A DNA stretch of 64,000 nt, taken from contig CAUYLG010063104.1 of the NCBI GenBank assembly GCA_963573385.1, positions 62,001 to 126,000 of the forward strand, in the 5' to 3' direction. This stretch comes from Cacajao melanocephalus (lineage: Eukaryota > Chordata > Mammalia > Primates > Pitheciidae). The notes beneath the pieces are model-generated. The model searched no databases. It had not been told where the DNA came from and was given only the letters and a program-made list of their open reading frames with translations. Each line of letters opens with the position of its first letter. The first letter of the stretch is position 1. Of this stretch, positions 27,146 to 41,234 are shown in pieces. A program made the position numbers and the translations under genes.

Positions 27146-28138
27146 AGTTTATAATGTTTATTAAGCATATATAAGTTCTTGTTTAGGAATCACAGTCATT
27201 TGTGATTCTACATTTCAAATTGAATTATTAACAAATTGAACTATATTAATAATATAATTATTACATAAGTTTAATTGTGTGTCATTTAGCAGAAGAAACA
27301 TGAACTTAGCTTGTATAGGGTCAGAGTATCTCCTATTCCTTGAGTACTTTTGAGGAGCAGTAGAACTTGGGTTTTGGTTTTTGTTTTCCAAGGAAGTACC
27401 AATGGAACATTTTCTGATTCTATAGAATTTTTTATACATTTATTTATTATTTTGTGTGTATAAAGGAAAATTCTGGCCAGTTTTTCTGTTTCATGGTTTA
27501 AACAAATTTGGAAGATAGGTTATAAATGCAAATTAATATTTACTCTCCTAAATCAAGACTATAATACTAAGAAATAATACTTTTGAAGAAAGAAGAGAGC
27601 CATCATTTATGCATTCTAGACCATTAAAAAAAAATCTCTATGGTATGGCAATAGTAAACCATTTTGTGATTTTAATTCTTTACTAATAATTTTATAGCTA
27701 GAATTTAAAGAACATTAAAAATTGATCTACATATATTTCTGTTTGCATTTTAGGAAGCGCAGTTTCTTGATCTGAATGCTTTAATTCACAAAATTCTCAG
27801 AAAAGTCAGAACTGTGGTTAATTTAGCCTTTATGCCCACTTTTCATCAAAAAAATATTTGATGCTAAGGCTGTTAAGACATTTTGTTTATTGCATGTGTA
27901 TAGTTCAACAAGATTAATTATTGCCCAATGAAAATTTCATAAGAAAAACTAATAGTAGTGCAATTTCTGTGGAATGCACTCTCTCCTAGGCATTTGACAT
28001 GCTTAGATCTTAATAGTGAAGACTCAAGAAGATCTTCCTTGATATTGCCTCAGGCTATATTTTCAGATTCATCTGCTACCTCCCATCAAATGCTCCACAT
28101 TGCAGCCAGAGTCTTAGTATAAAGAAAGAAACTTCAAA
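27146..28138. other. No exon seen in intron
   Basis: AT-rich unique-looking sequence, without recognisable repeats or splice-flanked reading frames. Confidence 0.55.
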
Positions 28139-28440
<302 letters not shown>

Positions 28441-28574
28441 TCATTGAGGATTTTAACCAGAAGTCCAAAAACAGCCCCATAGTCTAATATTAAATATATT
28501 CCCTATAAGGATTTGCCATTTCCTACCTGTCTGCTTCAGCTTCTGTTATTTTTATGCTTAGGATGTCCTTTTAT

Positions 28575-28970
28575 TGTTCTGTCATGTATCAGTTTGCTAT
28601 TTGCTACAATAAGTCTGCATAACAGACCTCCAAATTTATAGTTGTGGGTTTGCAGGTTTGCTGGATATTGGCTGACCTGAGCAGGGTTCACATGAGTAGC
28701 TCTGCTTAACACTGTTGGTCTCATTGGGGATGACTTTTTACTGTGAGCTTTGGGCTTAGGTCCGCTCCATGTGTGTTCATTCTGAGCCCACGGTTAGAGG
28801 GGAAGTAGCTACCCAGTAGCAGTGTTCAAAGTGCAAAAGTTTGACCCAGCTAAACTCATTTTAAGCCTTTGCTTGCATCCACTCTGTTAGCATCTCTTTG
28901 GCCAAAGCAAGTTACTTCATCCAGTCTATATTCCATGGGTAGGAAAGGAGCTGCCAAGTTACACAACAAA
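28575..28970 (-). mobile_element. MaLR-like LTR remnant
   Basis: gtatcagtttgctatttgct and aagtctgcataacagacctc resemble the reversed 3' end of MLT1-type LTRs. Further agreement: gcctttgcttgcatccactc and tggccaaagcaagt. Diverged; subfamily not assigned. Confidence 0.5.
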
Positions 28971-29072
28971 GGTTGAGGAATCGTGGATGGGAGAAAATTA
29001 GGGCTGGAAAATCAAGCCTCCCTCTTCACATGGCAAAATCCTGCTTACTCTTTCCCCCTGCTTTTTTATTTT

Positions 29073-29803
<731 letters not shown>

Positions 29804-30054
29804 TCATGGCTCAATTCAAATGCCATCTCCTCTGTGGCTTCCACAATCTTTTGACCAAAAGGAATTGTTCCTTCCTCTGAAATGTTATTTTATGTGTAAT
29901 AAATGTATTAGTTTCTACTTTGTATTAATTGTAAGTACCTCCTTCTGCCATGGAAGGTCCAGTAGGGCAAATCTCTAATTTTTTATATCTCAATGTATTG
30001 GTATTTAAGAATTAGTAAACAAGTTGTTTTAAATGAAAAGATGTTACAGATTTT

Positions 30055-30094
30055 GTCATGGTAAAATATGTGTAACATAAAATTTATCATTTTG
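30055..30094 (-). mobile_element. Short L1M fragment
   Basis: ggtaaaatatgtgtaacata followed by aaatttatcatttt, the extreme 3' part of an old reverse L1. It serves as the target for the next element. Confidence 0.55.
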
Positions 30095-30168
30095 GGTGCA
30101 GCAAACCACCATGGCACACATATGCCTATGTAACAAATCTGCACATTCTTCACATGTAAAAAAGAAAG
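30095..30168 (+). mobile_element. Ultra-short L1 3'-end insertion with target-site duplication
   Basis: About 74 bp of forward L1 3' end (gtgcagcaaaccaccatggc, cctatgtaacaaatctgcac, cttcacatgt) plus an A-rich tail. Flanked by the 10-bp repeat tatcattttg at 30085-30094 and 30169-30178. Confidence 0.88.
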
Positions 30169-30178
30169 TATCATTTTG

Positions 30179-30450
30179 ACCAGGTGTGGTGGCTCACACT
30201 GTAATCCCAGAACTTTGGGAGGCTAAAGCAAGAGGATTGCTTGAGGCTAGGAGTTCAGGACCACCCTGGGCAACATAGCAAGACCCTGTCTCTGCAAAAA
30301 ATTAAAAAATTAGCTGGGTGTGGTGGTTTGTGCCTGTAGTCCCAGCTCTAAGGAGGCTGAGGTGGGAGGATCCCTTGAACCTGGAAAGTTGAGGCTGCAG
30401 TGAGCTGTACAGTGAGATCCTGCCTATAAATAAATAAATAAACAAATAAG
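30179..30450 (+). repeat. Alu SINE
   Basis: Forward Alu, accaggtgtggtggctcaca to cagtgagatcctgcctat, with a small right-monomer deletion and a tail of (TAAA)n and AACAAATAAG. Confidence 0.93.
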
Positions 30451-30589
30451 AACATGTACCTTTTGGAAAGAACCCCATGGTGCAGATTTGCAAAGGAGAA
30501 AGGCAGTGTTTTCTAAAATGGAGTTTTGTGTTTCATTAGAATATTACACAAATCTGTTCATTTTGTACTTTCCTCTATTCTAAGGAGAA

Positions 30590-30645
30590 TTCCTTCCTTC
30601 CTTCCTTCCTTCCTTCCTTTCTTCCTTCCTTCCTTCCTTCCTTAC
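30590..30645. repeat. (TTCC)n microsatellite
   Basis: About 13 TTCC units with one TTTC interruption near 30620. Probably length-polymorphic. Confidence 0.95.
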
Positions 30646-31337
30646 CTTAGAGCAGATGTTTTCTGCAAATAGTTTTTAATTTATTCTGTATTAAGACTAT
30701 TCAGACTCTTTCAAGCTTGCTGCCGTAGCTTAGGTGAATATTTTTGGATTACAACCATTTAACAGAGTCTCCTATAATATGAGTTGTGAATAGCTATGAG
30801 GCACATGGCAGAATGAAAATAGGGAAATGATACATCATAATGCTAATCTCTAAGTCTTGGCAGACTAACATTAATGTGAATTTTTAGCTCTTCTTGAGGA
30901 TGAAAAATAGCTTCAACATTCACATATCTTTAATAAATGTTGAGCATTTAAGCACTTTTAGTGTATGTTATGGAAGAGCTTGTTTGGAAGGTTTGTACAG
31001 GGAATTTTTGTCCCCTTAAGCATTGGATATAAATGATGATTTCCAGCTGAAAGCAGTAGAAGGATAACAATAGTGTTATTTGTAGTAGAATTTTCTCTAA
31101 TTTCATGTCGTTAATCCTGTGATTAACAGTCTTACTGTGTTCACAGTTTTTAGGCAAGTTTTCCTAATAGCCCTGATTATAGAAGATTGTGATATTTAAT
31201 GCTTGTAAGTGTCAAGGGGCCTAAAAGCTAAGGTGGTAGGAGCCTTTCTTACAATTCAAAGATTTTGAGACTTATTCTATAATGGGATTTTGCATGTGTG
31301 CATTTAAAACTTTTTTAAAAATACATATATAAAAAAA

Positions 31338-31725
<388 letters not shown>

Positions 31726-31844
31726 TGAACTTTCTTAGTGTTCATTCCAAAATATATAATGTTTGAAAGGTCTAAATTTAGCACATGAGCTAGAAGATTT
31801 GAGATCTGGTTTATCTTTCTGATTTTTTGTGTATTTATATGTGT

Positions 31845-32225
31845 ATTTTTTTAATTTAATTTTTTTAAGTTCTAGGGTACATGTGCAGGATGTGTAGGTT
31901 TGTTACATAGGTAAACATGTGCCATGGTGGTTTGCTGCACCTATAACCCATTATCTAGGTATTAAGCCCAGCATGCATTATCTCTTTTCCCTAATGCTCT
32001 CTCCCACACCTCCCTCCCCCAACAGGCCCCAGCGTGTGTTGTTCCCCTCCCTGTGTCCATATGTTCTCCTTGTTCGTCTCCCACTTATTAAGTGAGAACA
32101 TGCAGTGTTTAATTTTCTGTTCCTACATTAGTTTGCTGAGGATAATGGCTTCCAGCTTCATCAATGTCCCTGCAAAGGACATGATCTTGTTCCTTTTTCT
32201 TGGCTGCATAGTATTCCATGGATTA
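31845..32225 (-). mobile_element. L1P 3' fragment (about 380 bp)
   Basis: Reverse young-type L1 3' end: aagttctagggtacatgtgc, gccatggtggtttgctgcac, gtgagaacatgcagtgttta, tgcatagtattccatgg. 5'-truncated and non-coding. Confidence 0.93.
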
Positions 32226-33548
32226 TGTATGTTATTAGACTTAACCTCACCAATGTTTTAGCTTCCTCAGCTAGAAGGATGTTGATGTAAAATGCAGATA
32301 ATAGATGAAAAACAATGTGTATTTTTCACATGAATAATGACATTTCACATGATAATCCATTTCTGTCTTATAATGTCCAACCTAGTATGGACTTTCTTAA
32401 CCATAATCCTTTTAAGTATTTAAGTAGATTTTTTTTTAAAAACCTAGATATACTTGAGATGATTTTTTCCCTAATTGTTTAGTTGATAACGAGCATTTTC
32501 CTTTTCACCAGTAGCCAAATCAGAGCTGTGTGAGAAGTGTCTGTCTCATTAACAATTAAGTGATCAAATGCACTCAGGCCTGTAGATCATCTATCATAGT
32601 GCCTGGAACATATGATATGCTCAATAAATACAAGTGCTTCCCCTGCCTTTACAGTGGGATCACTTGCTGTGGTGATTTCCGCAGGCTCTGCAGGTGCTAT
32701 GAATCTTTAGGAAGAGTGTAAAGGCTTGATGTAGGCTTCTGGAGAAGGAGCATGTACCAGGCCTGGGAGACACTGTTTGTTTCACAGAAGAGAAACTGAG
32801 CAAGAAAGCTCTATGTGGTCTGCACAGAAAGGACTCTCCTTAGCCATTCTATTCCACTGTTACAGAATTTATTTCACCCCATAACCAGCAGGCAGAATCA
32901 ATGAGGCAGAGACTTGGATTCAGATCTTTACGTAGCTGGTCACCACATTGACGAAATTTCTACTTGAGTCATAATGTTCTAGAGACAGAGGAGCCAATAG
33001 AGGAGGCAGCTATGACTTCTGCTTGGGGAGCAGCTTAAAGCTGGGGTGGCCGTATGTTTCAGTTTCCCTGAGAAATTATATGGTCAGGCTACTAATGTGG
33101 GAGAGAGGTATTAGTAAGTGAGAGGATGTGACTGGGGAACCTGACCTCATCTGGGACTGGACAGAGAAAGCTTTTCTAGGAAAGTGACTCTGACGAGGAG
33201 ACTGAAGAATCAGGAAGGAGTACAGTATTCATGAAAATGGGTCATGCTCTCACTTGTCTAGGGCCTCTGCACTTTTTTTCCCATGCCTGGAAGAGAGGAT
33301 AGTCCCACATCATGTTCTTTTCCCTCTAAATATTACTATTGCATGTGAAGTAGAATAGTGTTTTACCAACAGCAGGTAGTAATCATGGGTTATAAAGTTA
33401 ATTTAGTGAGTAGTAATCTGATTTAATATATATTAAATATATATTTAATATATGTAGTAGAAAATATCAAGAGTACATTGTACATAGTAAATATTGAAAT
33501 AAAATATTTATGTAGGTACATGAAGTGTATTTTTTACTATAGATCATA
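32226..33548. other. No exon seen; weak MIR/L2 traces and AT palindrome
   Basis: A MIR/L2-like 3' end is visible at 32590-32640 (catagtgcctggaacatatg, gctcaataaata). A 26-bp perfect AT palindrome is at 33428-33453. The rest is unassigned. Confidence 0.5.
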
Positions 33549-33560
33549 GTCAAAAACTTT

Positions 33561-33838
33561 TTTTTTTTTGGAGATAAGGTCTCACTCTGTCAAGCGCAGT
33601 AGTGCGATCACAGCTCACTAGCCTCAATCTTGCTGGGCTCAGTTGATCTTCCCACCTCAGCCCTCTGAGTTGAGTAGCTGGGGCCACAGGTGCACGCCAC
33701 CGCACTTGACTAATTTTTGAATGTTTTGTAGAGACAGGATTTTGCCATGTTTCCCAGGCTGGTCTCATGAACTCCAGGGCTCAAGCAGTCCACTCGCCTC
33801 TACCTTCCAAAATGCTGGAATGAGCCACTGTTACAAGC
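33561..33838 (-). repeat. Alu SINE with internal deletions
   Basis: Reverse Alu flanked by gtcaaaaacttt (33549-33560) and gtcagaaacttt (33839-33850). Short deletions remove parts of both monomers. Confidence 0.93.
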
Positions 33839-34095
33839 GTCAGAAACTTTTATACATTTTGTCTAGGACAGGTGGAAGTAAAACTGTACTACTGTCTCGA
33901 ACTCCTTGTAGTATAATTGCATTTTCAGTTATTTATTGAATATCTGGAGAAAGTGAGAATAGGAATTGGCTCAAACTGGGAAGGGACTACATTATTCAGT
34001 GCCCTCCAGGCCTTTTTATGGATTTCGGGTTTTAACCTAAGTTAAATGCAAAGTAATTGAAGTGTTAGCTGTTTCTTACTCGGCCACCATATGTT

Positions 34096-34304
34096 TATTT
34101 GTTTGTTTGAGACAGAGTCTTGCTCTGTCGCCCAGGCTGGAGTGCAGTGGTGCGCAAGCTCACTGTAACCTTGCCTCACAGGTTCAGGTGATTCTCGTGC
34201 CTCAGCCTCCGGGGTAGCTGGGATTACAGGCGCACGTGCTACCATGCTTGGGTAATTTTTGTGTTTTTAGTAAGAATGGGCTTTCACTGTGTTGGTCAGG
34301 CTGG
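34096..34304 (-). repeat. Alu SINE, 5'-truncated
   Basis: Reverse Alu from a TTTG-rich tail to ttggtcaggctgg, where the left monomer is cut. Confidence 0.93.
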
Positions 34305-34675
34305 ACACCATTTTGTTTTTAACCATAATTAAATATGAAGGGAATTTGGGAGCCAGGATTGAATAAGGGCTGTCTGATAAGTGCTGTATTTCTTTAATAC
34401 ACGTTTATTTTATCTACAGTGTTTTCCATATAAGTTTAGAGTATGTACTCTCATCTGCAAGATAGGTTTAATGCCTCATGGCATTAACTGTGAACATTAA
34501 ATAGTTTATATAGGTCATCTACACATTCAACAGATGTTTTAGTGACTTTTTTTGTTTTACCTCTGCCTCTTTAGGACCACACTCTGAAAAGAGCACGCCT
34601 TATTTCAATGACTGTGTTAGTCTTACAATTCCCAGAATAACTAAAATACACTCAGAAAGAATTATAGCTAATTTA

Positions 34676-34948
34676 GGCCAGGTGTGGTGGCTAACACCTG
34701 TAACCCAGCACTTTGGGAGGCCAAGGCGGGAAGATCACTTAGAGTTTGAAGCCAGCCTGGGCAACATAAGGAGACCTTGTCTCTACAGAAAATGGAGTGT
34801 ATGCCTGTATTCTCAGCTGTTTGGGATGCTGAGGCGAGAGGCTCACGTGAGCCCAGGAGTTGAGCTGCAGTGAGCCACGACTGCACAACTGCACTCCAGC
34901 CTGGGCGACAGAGCAAGACCCAGTCTCGAATAAATAATAATAATAAAA
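34676..34948 (+). repeat. Alu SINE
   Basis: Forward Alu, ggccaggtgtggtggctaac to gagcaagacccagtctcg, with tail (AATAAT)n. It lies about 265 bp before exon 3. Confidence 0.93.
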
Positions 34949-35143
34949 TGAATGGTAGCTAATTCAGTAATTCTGTTGAGAAGAAAGTGGCCACTACTCT
35001 CAGGCCATTTCCACAGGAGAATATGAGGTTGATATAATTTTGAAATGGTGAAATTAGAACTTCAAAATAAATCAACATTTTTTTCTTCCCCTGTCCTCAA
35101 ACATAGTATTATTTGTTTGGCCATATTGTTGCTCTGTGGTTAG

Positions 35144-36028
<885 letters not shown>

Positions 36029-37444
36029 CAGGTGATTTGTGTGGAAGGGTTTCAAGACCAGAAACTGTTGCTTAATTGTGCTAATGATCTACAGTGGTCT
36101 GTGATTAGCGTTTACGTACACTCATGCCTCTTTCAGAACTAAATTAAGGACAAATTCCCCCTCCCTGTGTTGCACACTTTATAAGCAATTAAGGCCAGTT
36201 GAATTAAGTATCCAAAGAGTCATCAAGGAAGTGGTCCTGGGCTACCATGTGTCTCCATGGTACAGCAAAGTAGTTTCAGTATTTTCTCCTATTTTCCTGT
36301 ATTTCTTGTAGATTGAATATTTATTGAGCTTTGATTTTTTTCCCATATGTTTTCTGTTGTTCTAAACATTATGTTCTGCTGAAATTCCAAAAACTGTCTT
36401 TTTCCCTCCTTCGTGGAAGAGTAATAGGGATGAGATATTAAATGGTCTTTTTAGAATTAAGGACTTTATGTTTTCTAGCTCATAAATTAACAAATGAACA
36501 TGGAATTAGTAGTTTTATGATTCTGATCTATAACATTTTTGATGCCAAAATTAGGGTCTTCGTAAGAAATTTCTGTCAGTTATTGAAACTGAAGGTGAGT
36601 CAGATTGATAGCATAACATCAGGCTTTAACAGTTCAGAAGATCCTCCTGGCAACTTTAATAGCCATGGGTTCTTTTGGGGTGATACACACACCTAACTGC
36701 ATTTGTTTTCACTTCTTGAATCTTTGAATGTTTCACTCTGTTTTAAAGTCAGCATAAGCTATCATGTGGGCTTTCTTCTTTCTTCAGCATATTATCTGCT
36801 TGGCTTTCTGTTTATCACTTTTCTGCTGAAATGTACATGTTTGGCTCTACTCCTTGGTTATTTTTAGGCTTAAAAGCATGCAGTTGGTTTTTCAGCCACT
36901 TTTAGAGACTCATGCAACATAGCCTACTTTTATAAAATCAAAATGAAGGTCTTCATACCCTATACTTGCTAAAAATCAATTGTGTGCTTAAAAGACTTCT
37001 TCATAGTTGAGTAATCACCTCAGTACTTAAGCACTTCTAAACTTGGGTTTCATGCCTGCCCCCCCAATAAATTATGTTTAGAAGCAGTACTGCATCTTAG
37101 CACATGCTGCCTTATCCCTTTCATTCAGCAGGTGTTCATGGGAAGTGGGTGGATCAGTGAAGGCATAATGGGCTGTGAGGACTTTCACTTCTAGGTTATT
37201 GATTCAAAATAAAAAGAAGCCACGAAGAGTAATTGAGTTGTTACTGTTTGATGGTTCCTTCAAAGTTTGTGTGAAATGTAATGGTCACATCCGTCTTGTT
37301 TCTCATGATTGTATGGAGCCACTGTTTTACTGGGTGTCCACAGCAGGCAGGCCAGCCCCATCAGCAGAGACCAGGGAGCCCCTTGGAGTCCATGTAGGAA
37401 GCCTGCCCACCTTGTCTGGACTGCCTGGCAGAAGAAAGAAGAAC
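36029..37444 (+). other. KICS2: Probable proximal 3' UTR of KICS2
   Basis: Unique-looking AT-rich sequence directly after the stop codon. A canonical AATAAA lies at 37066-37071, so a short 3' UTR of about 1.05 kb is possible. Further AATAAA hexamers follow at 38633, 38990 and 39620, so longer 3' ends cannot be excluded. As I recall, the annotated human gene extends to about 53 kb in these coordinates, which suggests alternative terminal exons or a long 3' end. The sequence alone does not tell which site is used. Confidence 0.5.
37066..37071 (+). terminator. Candidate poly(A) signal AATAAA, proximal
   Basis: First canonical AATAAA after the KICS2 stop, about 1040 nt downstream, following a C-run. 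No strong GU-rich downstream element is obvious nearby, so use is uncertain. Confidence 0.35.
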
Positions 37445-37446
37445 CA

Positions 37447-37733
37447 GCCGGGCGCGGTGGCTCACACCTGTAATCCCAGCACTTCGGGAGGCTGAGATGC
37501 GTGGATCACTTGAGGTCAAGAGTTCGATATCGGCCTGGCCAACATGGTAAAACCCTGTCTCTACTAAAAATACAAAAATTAGCCAGGTGTGGTGGCAGGC
37601 ACCTGTAATCTCAGTTACTCAGGAGGCTGAGGCAGGAGAATCACTGCAAGGATGCAGTGAGCCAAGATCATGCAACTGCACTCCTAGCCTGGGTAAAAGA
37701 GCGAGTCTCTGTCTCAAAAAAAAAAAAAAAAAA
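37447..37733 (+). repeat. Alu SINE (young-looking), right-hand of KICS2 stop
   Basis: Forward Alu with an intact CpG-rich head gccgggcgcggtggctcaca and an A-tail of about 18. Flanked by agaacca repeats. It forms an inverted pair with the Alu at 37797. Confidence 0.97.
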
Positions 37734-37796
37734 GAACCAAGAAACTTTCGGCCTGTTTCCTATTTTTGGGGGAGAACATGTGGTTTTCTTTTTCTG

Positions 37797-38061
37797 TTTT
37801 TTTGTTGTTGAGACAGGGTCTTGTTCTTTGTCCATGCTGGAGTACAGAGGCACAATCACGATTCACTGCAGCCTCAACCTCTGAGGCTCAAGTGATCCTC
37901 CCACGTCGGCCTCCTGAGTAGCTGGGCCTACAAGCATAAGGCATCACATCTGGGTCTCACTATGTTGCTGAGGCTGGTCTCTAACTCCTGGACTTATATG
38001 ATCCTCCTGCCTTGCCCTCCCAAAGCACTGGGATTATAAGCATGTGCCACCACACCTGGCC
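37797..38061 (-). repeat. Alu SINE, inverted partner
   Basis: Reverse, older Alu, gttgttgagacagggtcttg to gccaccacacctggcc, 63 bp from the forward Alu before it. Confidence 0.94.
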
Positions 38062-39079
38062 TCCTTTCTTTTTCTTTAAAAATGGTCATAAGCTTTGTAA
38101 AAAGCCAGTTTGCTTTAAATAGAAAGTAGTGATTTACCTCTGCATTTTATTCACTCAGGTTCTATAAAAAAAACTCAGCAGATTTTACAACATTGACCTT
38201 ACCTAGAAATTGAAAGCAATTGGAGCTAAAAAGTCAAATCACTTTTCCTTTCTTTTGTGTTTTGCCAAGAAACTGAAAAATATTCCTTGGTATGCATGTA
38301 TTTTTTTCCTCTTAGATTAAACCACCATTAGCCTTAATGACACAGTCCCCCAAATACCTAAAAGAATATATGCTTTAGTGGAACACTGAGAGGGGTATAA
38401 GTAAAACATATATATGCTATTTAAATAACCAGTCCTCACTTAGAACATATTTGAATCGTATATTTATTTTAAAACAACACAAAAAGAATTTCAAAGAACA
38501 GAAGGCAGATGTGAATATTAAGAAAATCTAAGACAACATAAATTTGCAAATGACTGTGCAGCTGTCATAGACTGTACTGGAGGAGGTTCTGAAGAGTCAA
38601 TATTGATACTTAAATTATTTCTTAAGCTCTTCAATAAAGTTTTCTAATTATTAAAGAAAAACACGTAATTTGGTTCAAGCCAAGAAACAAAGTCATTTTA
38701 CTCTAAGATTTATTCTCTAAATACAGAAATGAGATTTGTAAAGTCTGTGTTTTGCTAATTAAAACAGTAAATCTGCATATTTTCTGCAGACTGCTTTCTT
38801 TGAGTCTGTTTCTAAATCACAACTTGGTAAGATTTTATGGGTAACTGGGAGTATGGTCAACACCGAGTTTGCCAAGGATTCCATCCAGGAGTATTTCATT
38901 TAGGATGCTGTTTGGACACACAGTTTATAACTTTGTTCTCTCTGGATCCTACCTGATTTCTGGCTGTGTGACTTCAGGGAGTGTGTGAAAATAAAGCCCA
39001 ATTCTTAACCAAGGAGCCAATACCCTTAATATAATTGCTTTGGATATTTGGATATGCTGGGGGAAGTATGTCCAAATAC
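38062..39079. other. Unassigned, possible distal 3' UTR
   Basis: AT-rich unique-looking sequence with two AATAAA hexamers (38633 and 38990). No reading frame of note. Confidence 0.5.
38633..38638 (+). terminator. Candidate poly(A) signal AATAAA, distal
   Basis: AATAAA about 2.6 kb after the KICS2 stop, downstream of the inverted Alu pair. T-rich sequence follows. Use of this signal would place both Alus in the 3' UTR. Another hexamer is at 38990-38995. The one at 39620-39625 lies at the end of a MIR. Confidence 0.3.
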
Positions 39080-39344
39080 TTTTTTTTTTTAGAGACAAGA
39101 TCTGTCTCCCAGGCTGGAGTACAGGGGCATGATCATAGCTCTCTGTGGCTTTGAACTCAGGCTCAACGATCCTCTTGCCTCAGCCTCCCGAGTAGTTAGG
39201 CCCACACCTGGCTTAATTTTGAAAAGTATTTTAGAGATAGAGTCCTACTGTGTTGCTCAGGCTGTTCTCAAAATCCTGGGCTCAAGTGAGCCTCCCTCTT
39301 CAGCTTCCCAAGTGGGAATACAGGTGTGAGCCACTGTGTCCTGC
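39080..39344 (-). repeat. Alu SINE, diverged and deleted
   Basis: Reverse Alu, tagagacaagatctgtctcc to gtgagccactgtgtcctgc, with several deletions. Confidence 0.88.
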
Positions 39345-39464
39345 AGAAAACGTACTTTCTAGAAAGAAAATAATTGGTACTCCACTACATTTCCAGTGAA
39401 TTCCCTCAGGTGATCTTTAAAGTATGTCCACCCTTTTGATCTAGCAGCAGACTTACGATTTTGT

Positions 39465-39625
39465 TCATTTGGCAAGTCAGCCTCTGAGCTCAACTTCCTT
39501 GTCTGTGAAATGGGGATAAGGAAATGTGGGCGGCCTTTTCAAAGGATAATGTTGGGATGGAATGAGATCATGTGTGTAAAAGAGGCTTTGGGAACTTTCT
39601 GGGATTTGAAGGCTGTATAAATAAA
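39465..39625 (+). repeat. MIR SINE
   Basis: Forward MIR order: ggcaagtcagcctctgagct, tgtctgtgaaatggggataa, tggaatgagatcatgtgtgt, gtataaataaaag. Confidence 0.65.
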
Positions 39626-39857
39626 AGATGGACCACTCTTTCCTTAAATTTGGCACCTTTCTTGTTCTTTTCTTTCTCTTCAATTCTGTGGCAAACCTGT
39701 ACCTAGTTATTACGGTTGAAAGAGAACTGGTCTAGAAGAGGAGGCAGATAAATACACAACCAACCCACTCACTCTTCCCATTTTAGAATGTTTGTGGTTT
39801 TTGCTCCCAAATTTTTATGGTTGGTTGATAGCATCATTTTAGTTCTCCTATATTATG

Positions 39858-40082
39858 ATTTCTTTTTTTTTTTTTTGGTTACTCTATCAATTACTGAGTG
39901 AGGTGTTTTGAAATCTTCAACAGTGCTTGTGGATTTGTGATTTTCTTCCTTTATTTCTGTCAGTTTTTCCATCCTGTATTTTGGAGCCCTGTCATTAGGC
40001 CTATATACACTACTACTGCTTACTCCAAAGTCTGTTTTGCCCAGTGTTTTTATGGCCCTTCCAGCTTTCTTATGCTTACTGC

Positions 40083-40128
<46 letters not shown>

Positions 40129-40200
40129 TATTCTCATTTTAACTTATTTATATCTTGTTATTTGAAGTGTCTACAGTCAGAACTGAGGAGAGAAGACAGA
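39858..40200 (-). mobile_element. L1M ORF2-region fragment with TG repeat
   Basis: Reverse old L1: ggttactctatcaattactg, tgaaatcttcaacagtgctt, cttccagctttcttatgctt. A (TG)n run replaces the L1 TG-rich segment. No frame of note. Confidence 0.75.
40084..40121. repeat. (TG)19 microsatellite
   Basis: Uninterrupted TG repeat of about 38 nt. Likely polymorphic and a possible Z-DNA former. Confidence 0.97.
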
Positions 40201-40561
40201 TTAAAAGGAACAAAAAATCTTCTGTAAGGTTTTTACGGTCAGGATTTTGATGATGCTCTCCTTGAACTGTCACTTAACGTGTTTTCATCTTTTTTCTCCC
40301 CTTTATATTAGAAATTAGAGCAAGGCGATTAATCAGATTCAGCTTTTTTTTTGTGTAGTGGTGTTGTAGATTTTATTAGGAAGTAGCTAATAACTGGCAT
40401 TGCCTAGATAGATTATATCATTAGAGGTTACAAAATGGTGATATTCTAATTTTTATTCCTTTTATTATTAGAATACATCCACACAGAGAAACTTCACCTC
40501 TAACTATTTAGATCTTGAAGTACATTTCATATGGAATGGATGGATAAATCCTTGATTCTTT

Positions 40562-40634
40562 TGCTTTTTTTTCCTCTCTTTCTTTCTTTTTTTCTCTCTC
40601 TCTCTTTCTCTCTCTTTCTTTCTTTCTTTCTTTG
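40562..40634. repeat. CT-rich low-complexity tract
   Basis: Pure or nearly pure pyrimidine run of CTTT, CTCT and TTTC units, about 70 nt. Confidence 0.9.
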
Positions 40635-40735
40635 TTCTTAATATATTGAGTTAGTTCCTTGGCATCTTCCAGAGACACTGGGAAGAAATTTATAAGGATT
40701 TCTGCCTCTTAGATTTGACCCTGAATTTGAAATAA

Positions 40736-41234
<499 letters not shown>

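Noticed and set aside
30590..30645. CRISPR-like regular repeats
   Set aside because: Simple tetranucleotide repeat without spacers. The same applies to the CA, TG and CCTT tracts.
39853..40137. Threonine-histidine repeat protein on the minus strand
   Set aside because: Translation of a (TG)n microsatellite within an old L1.
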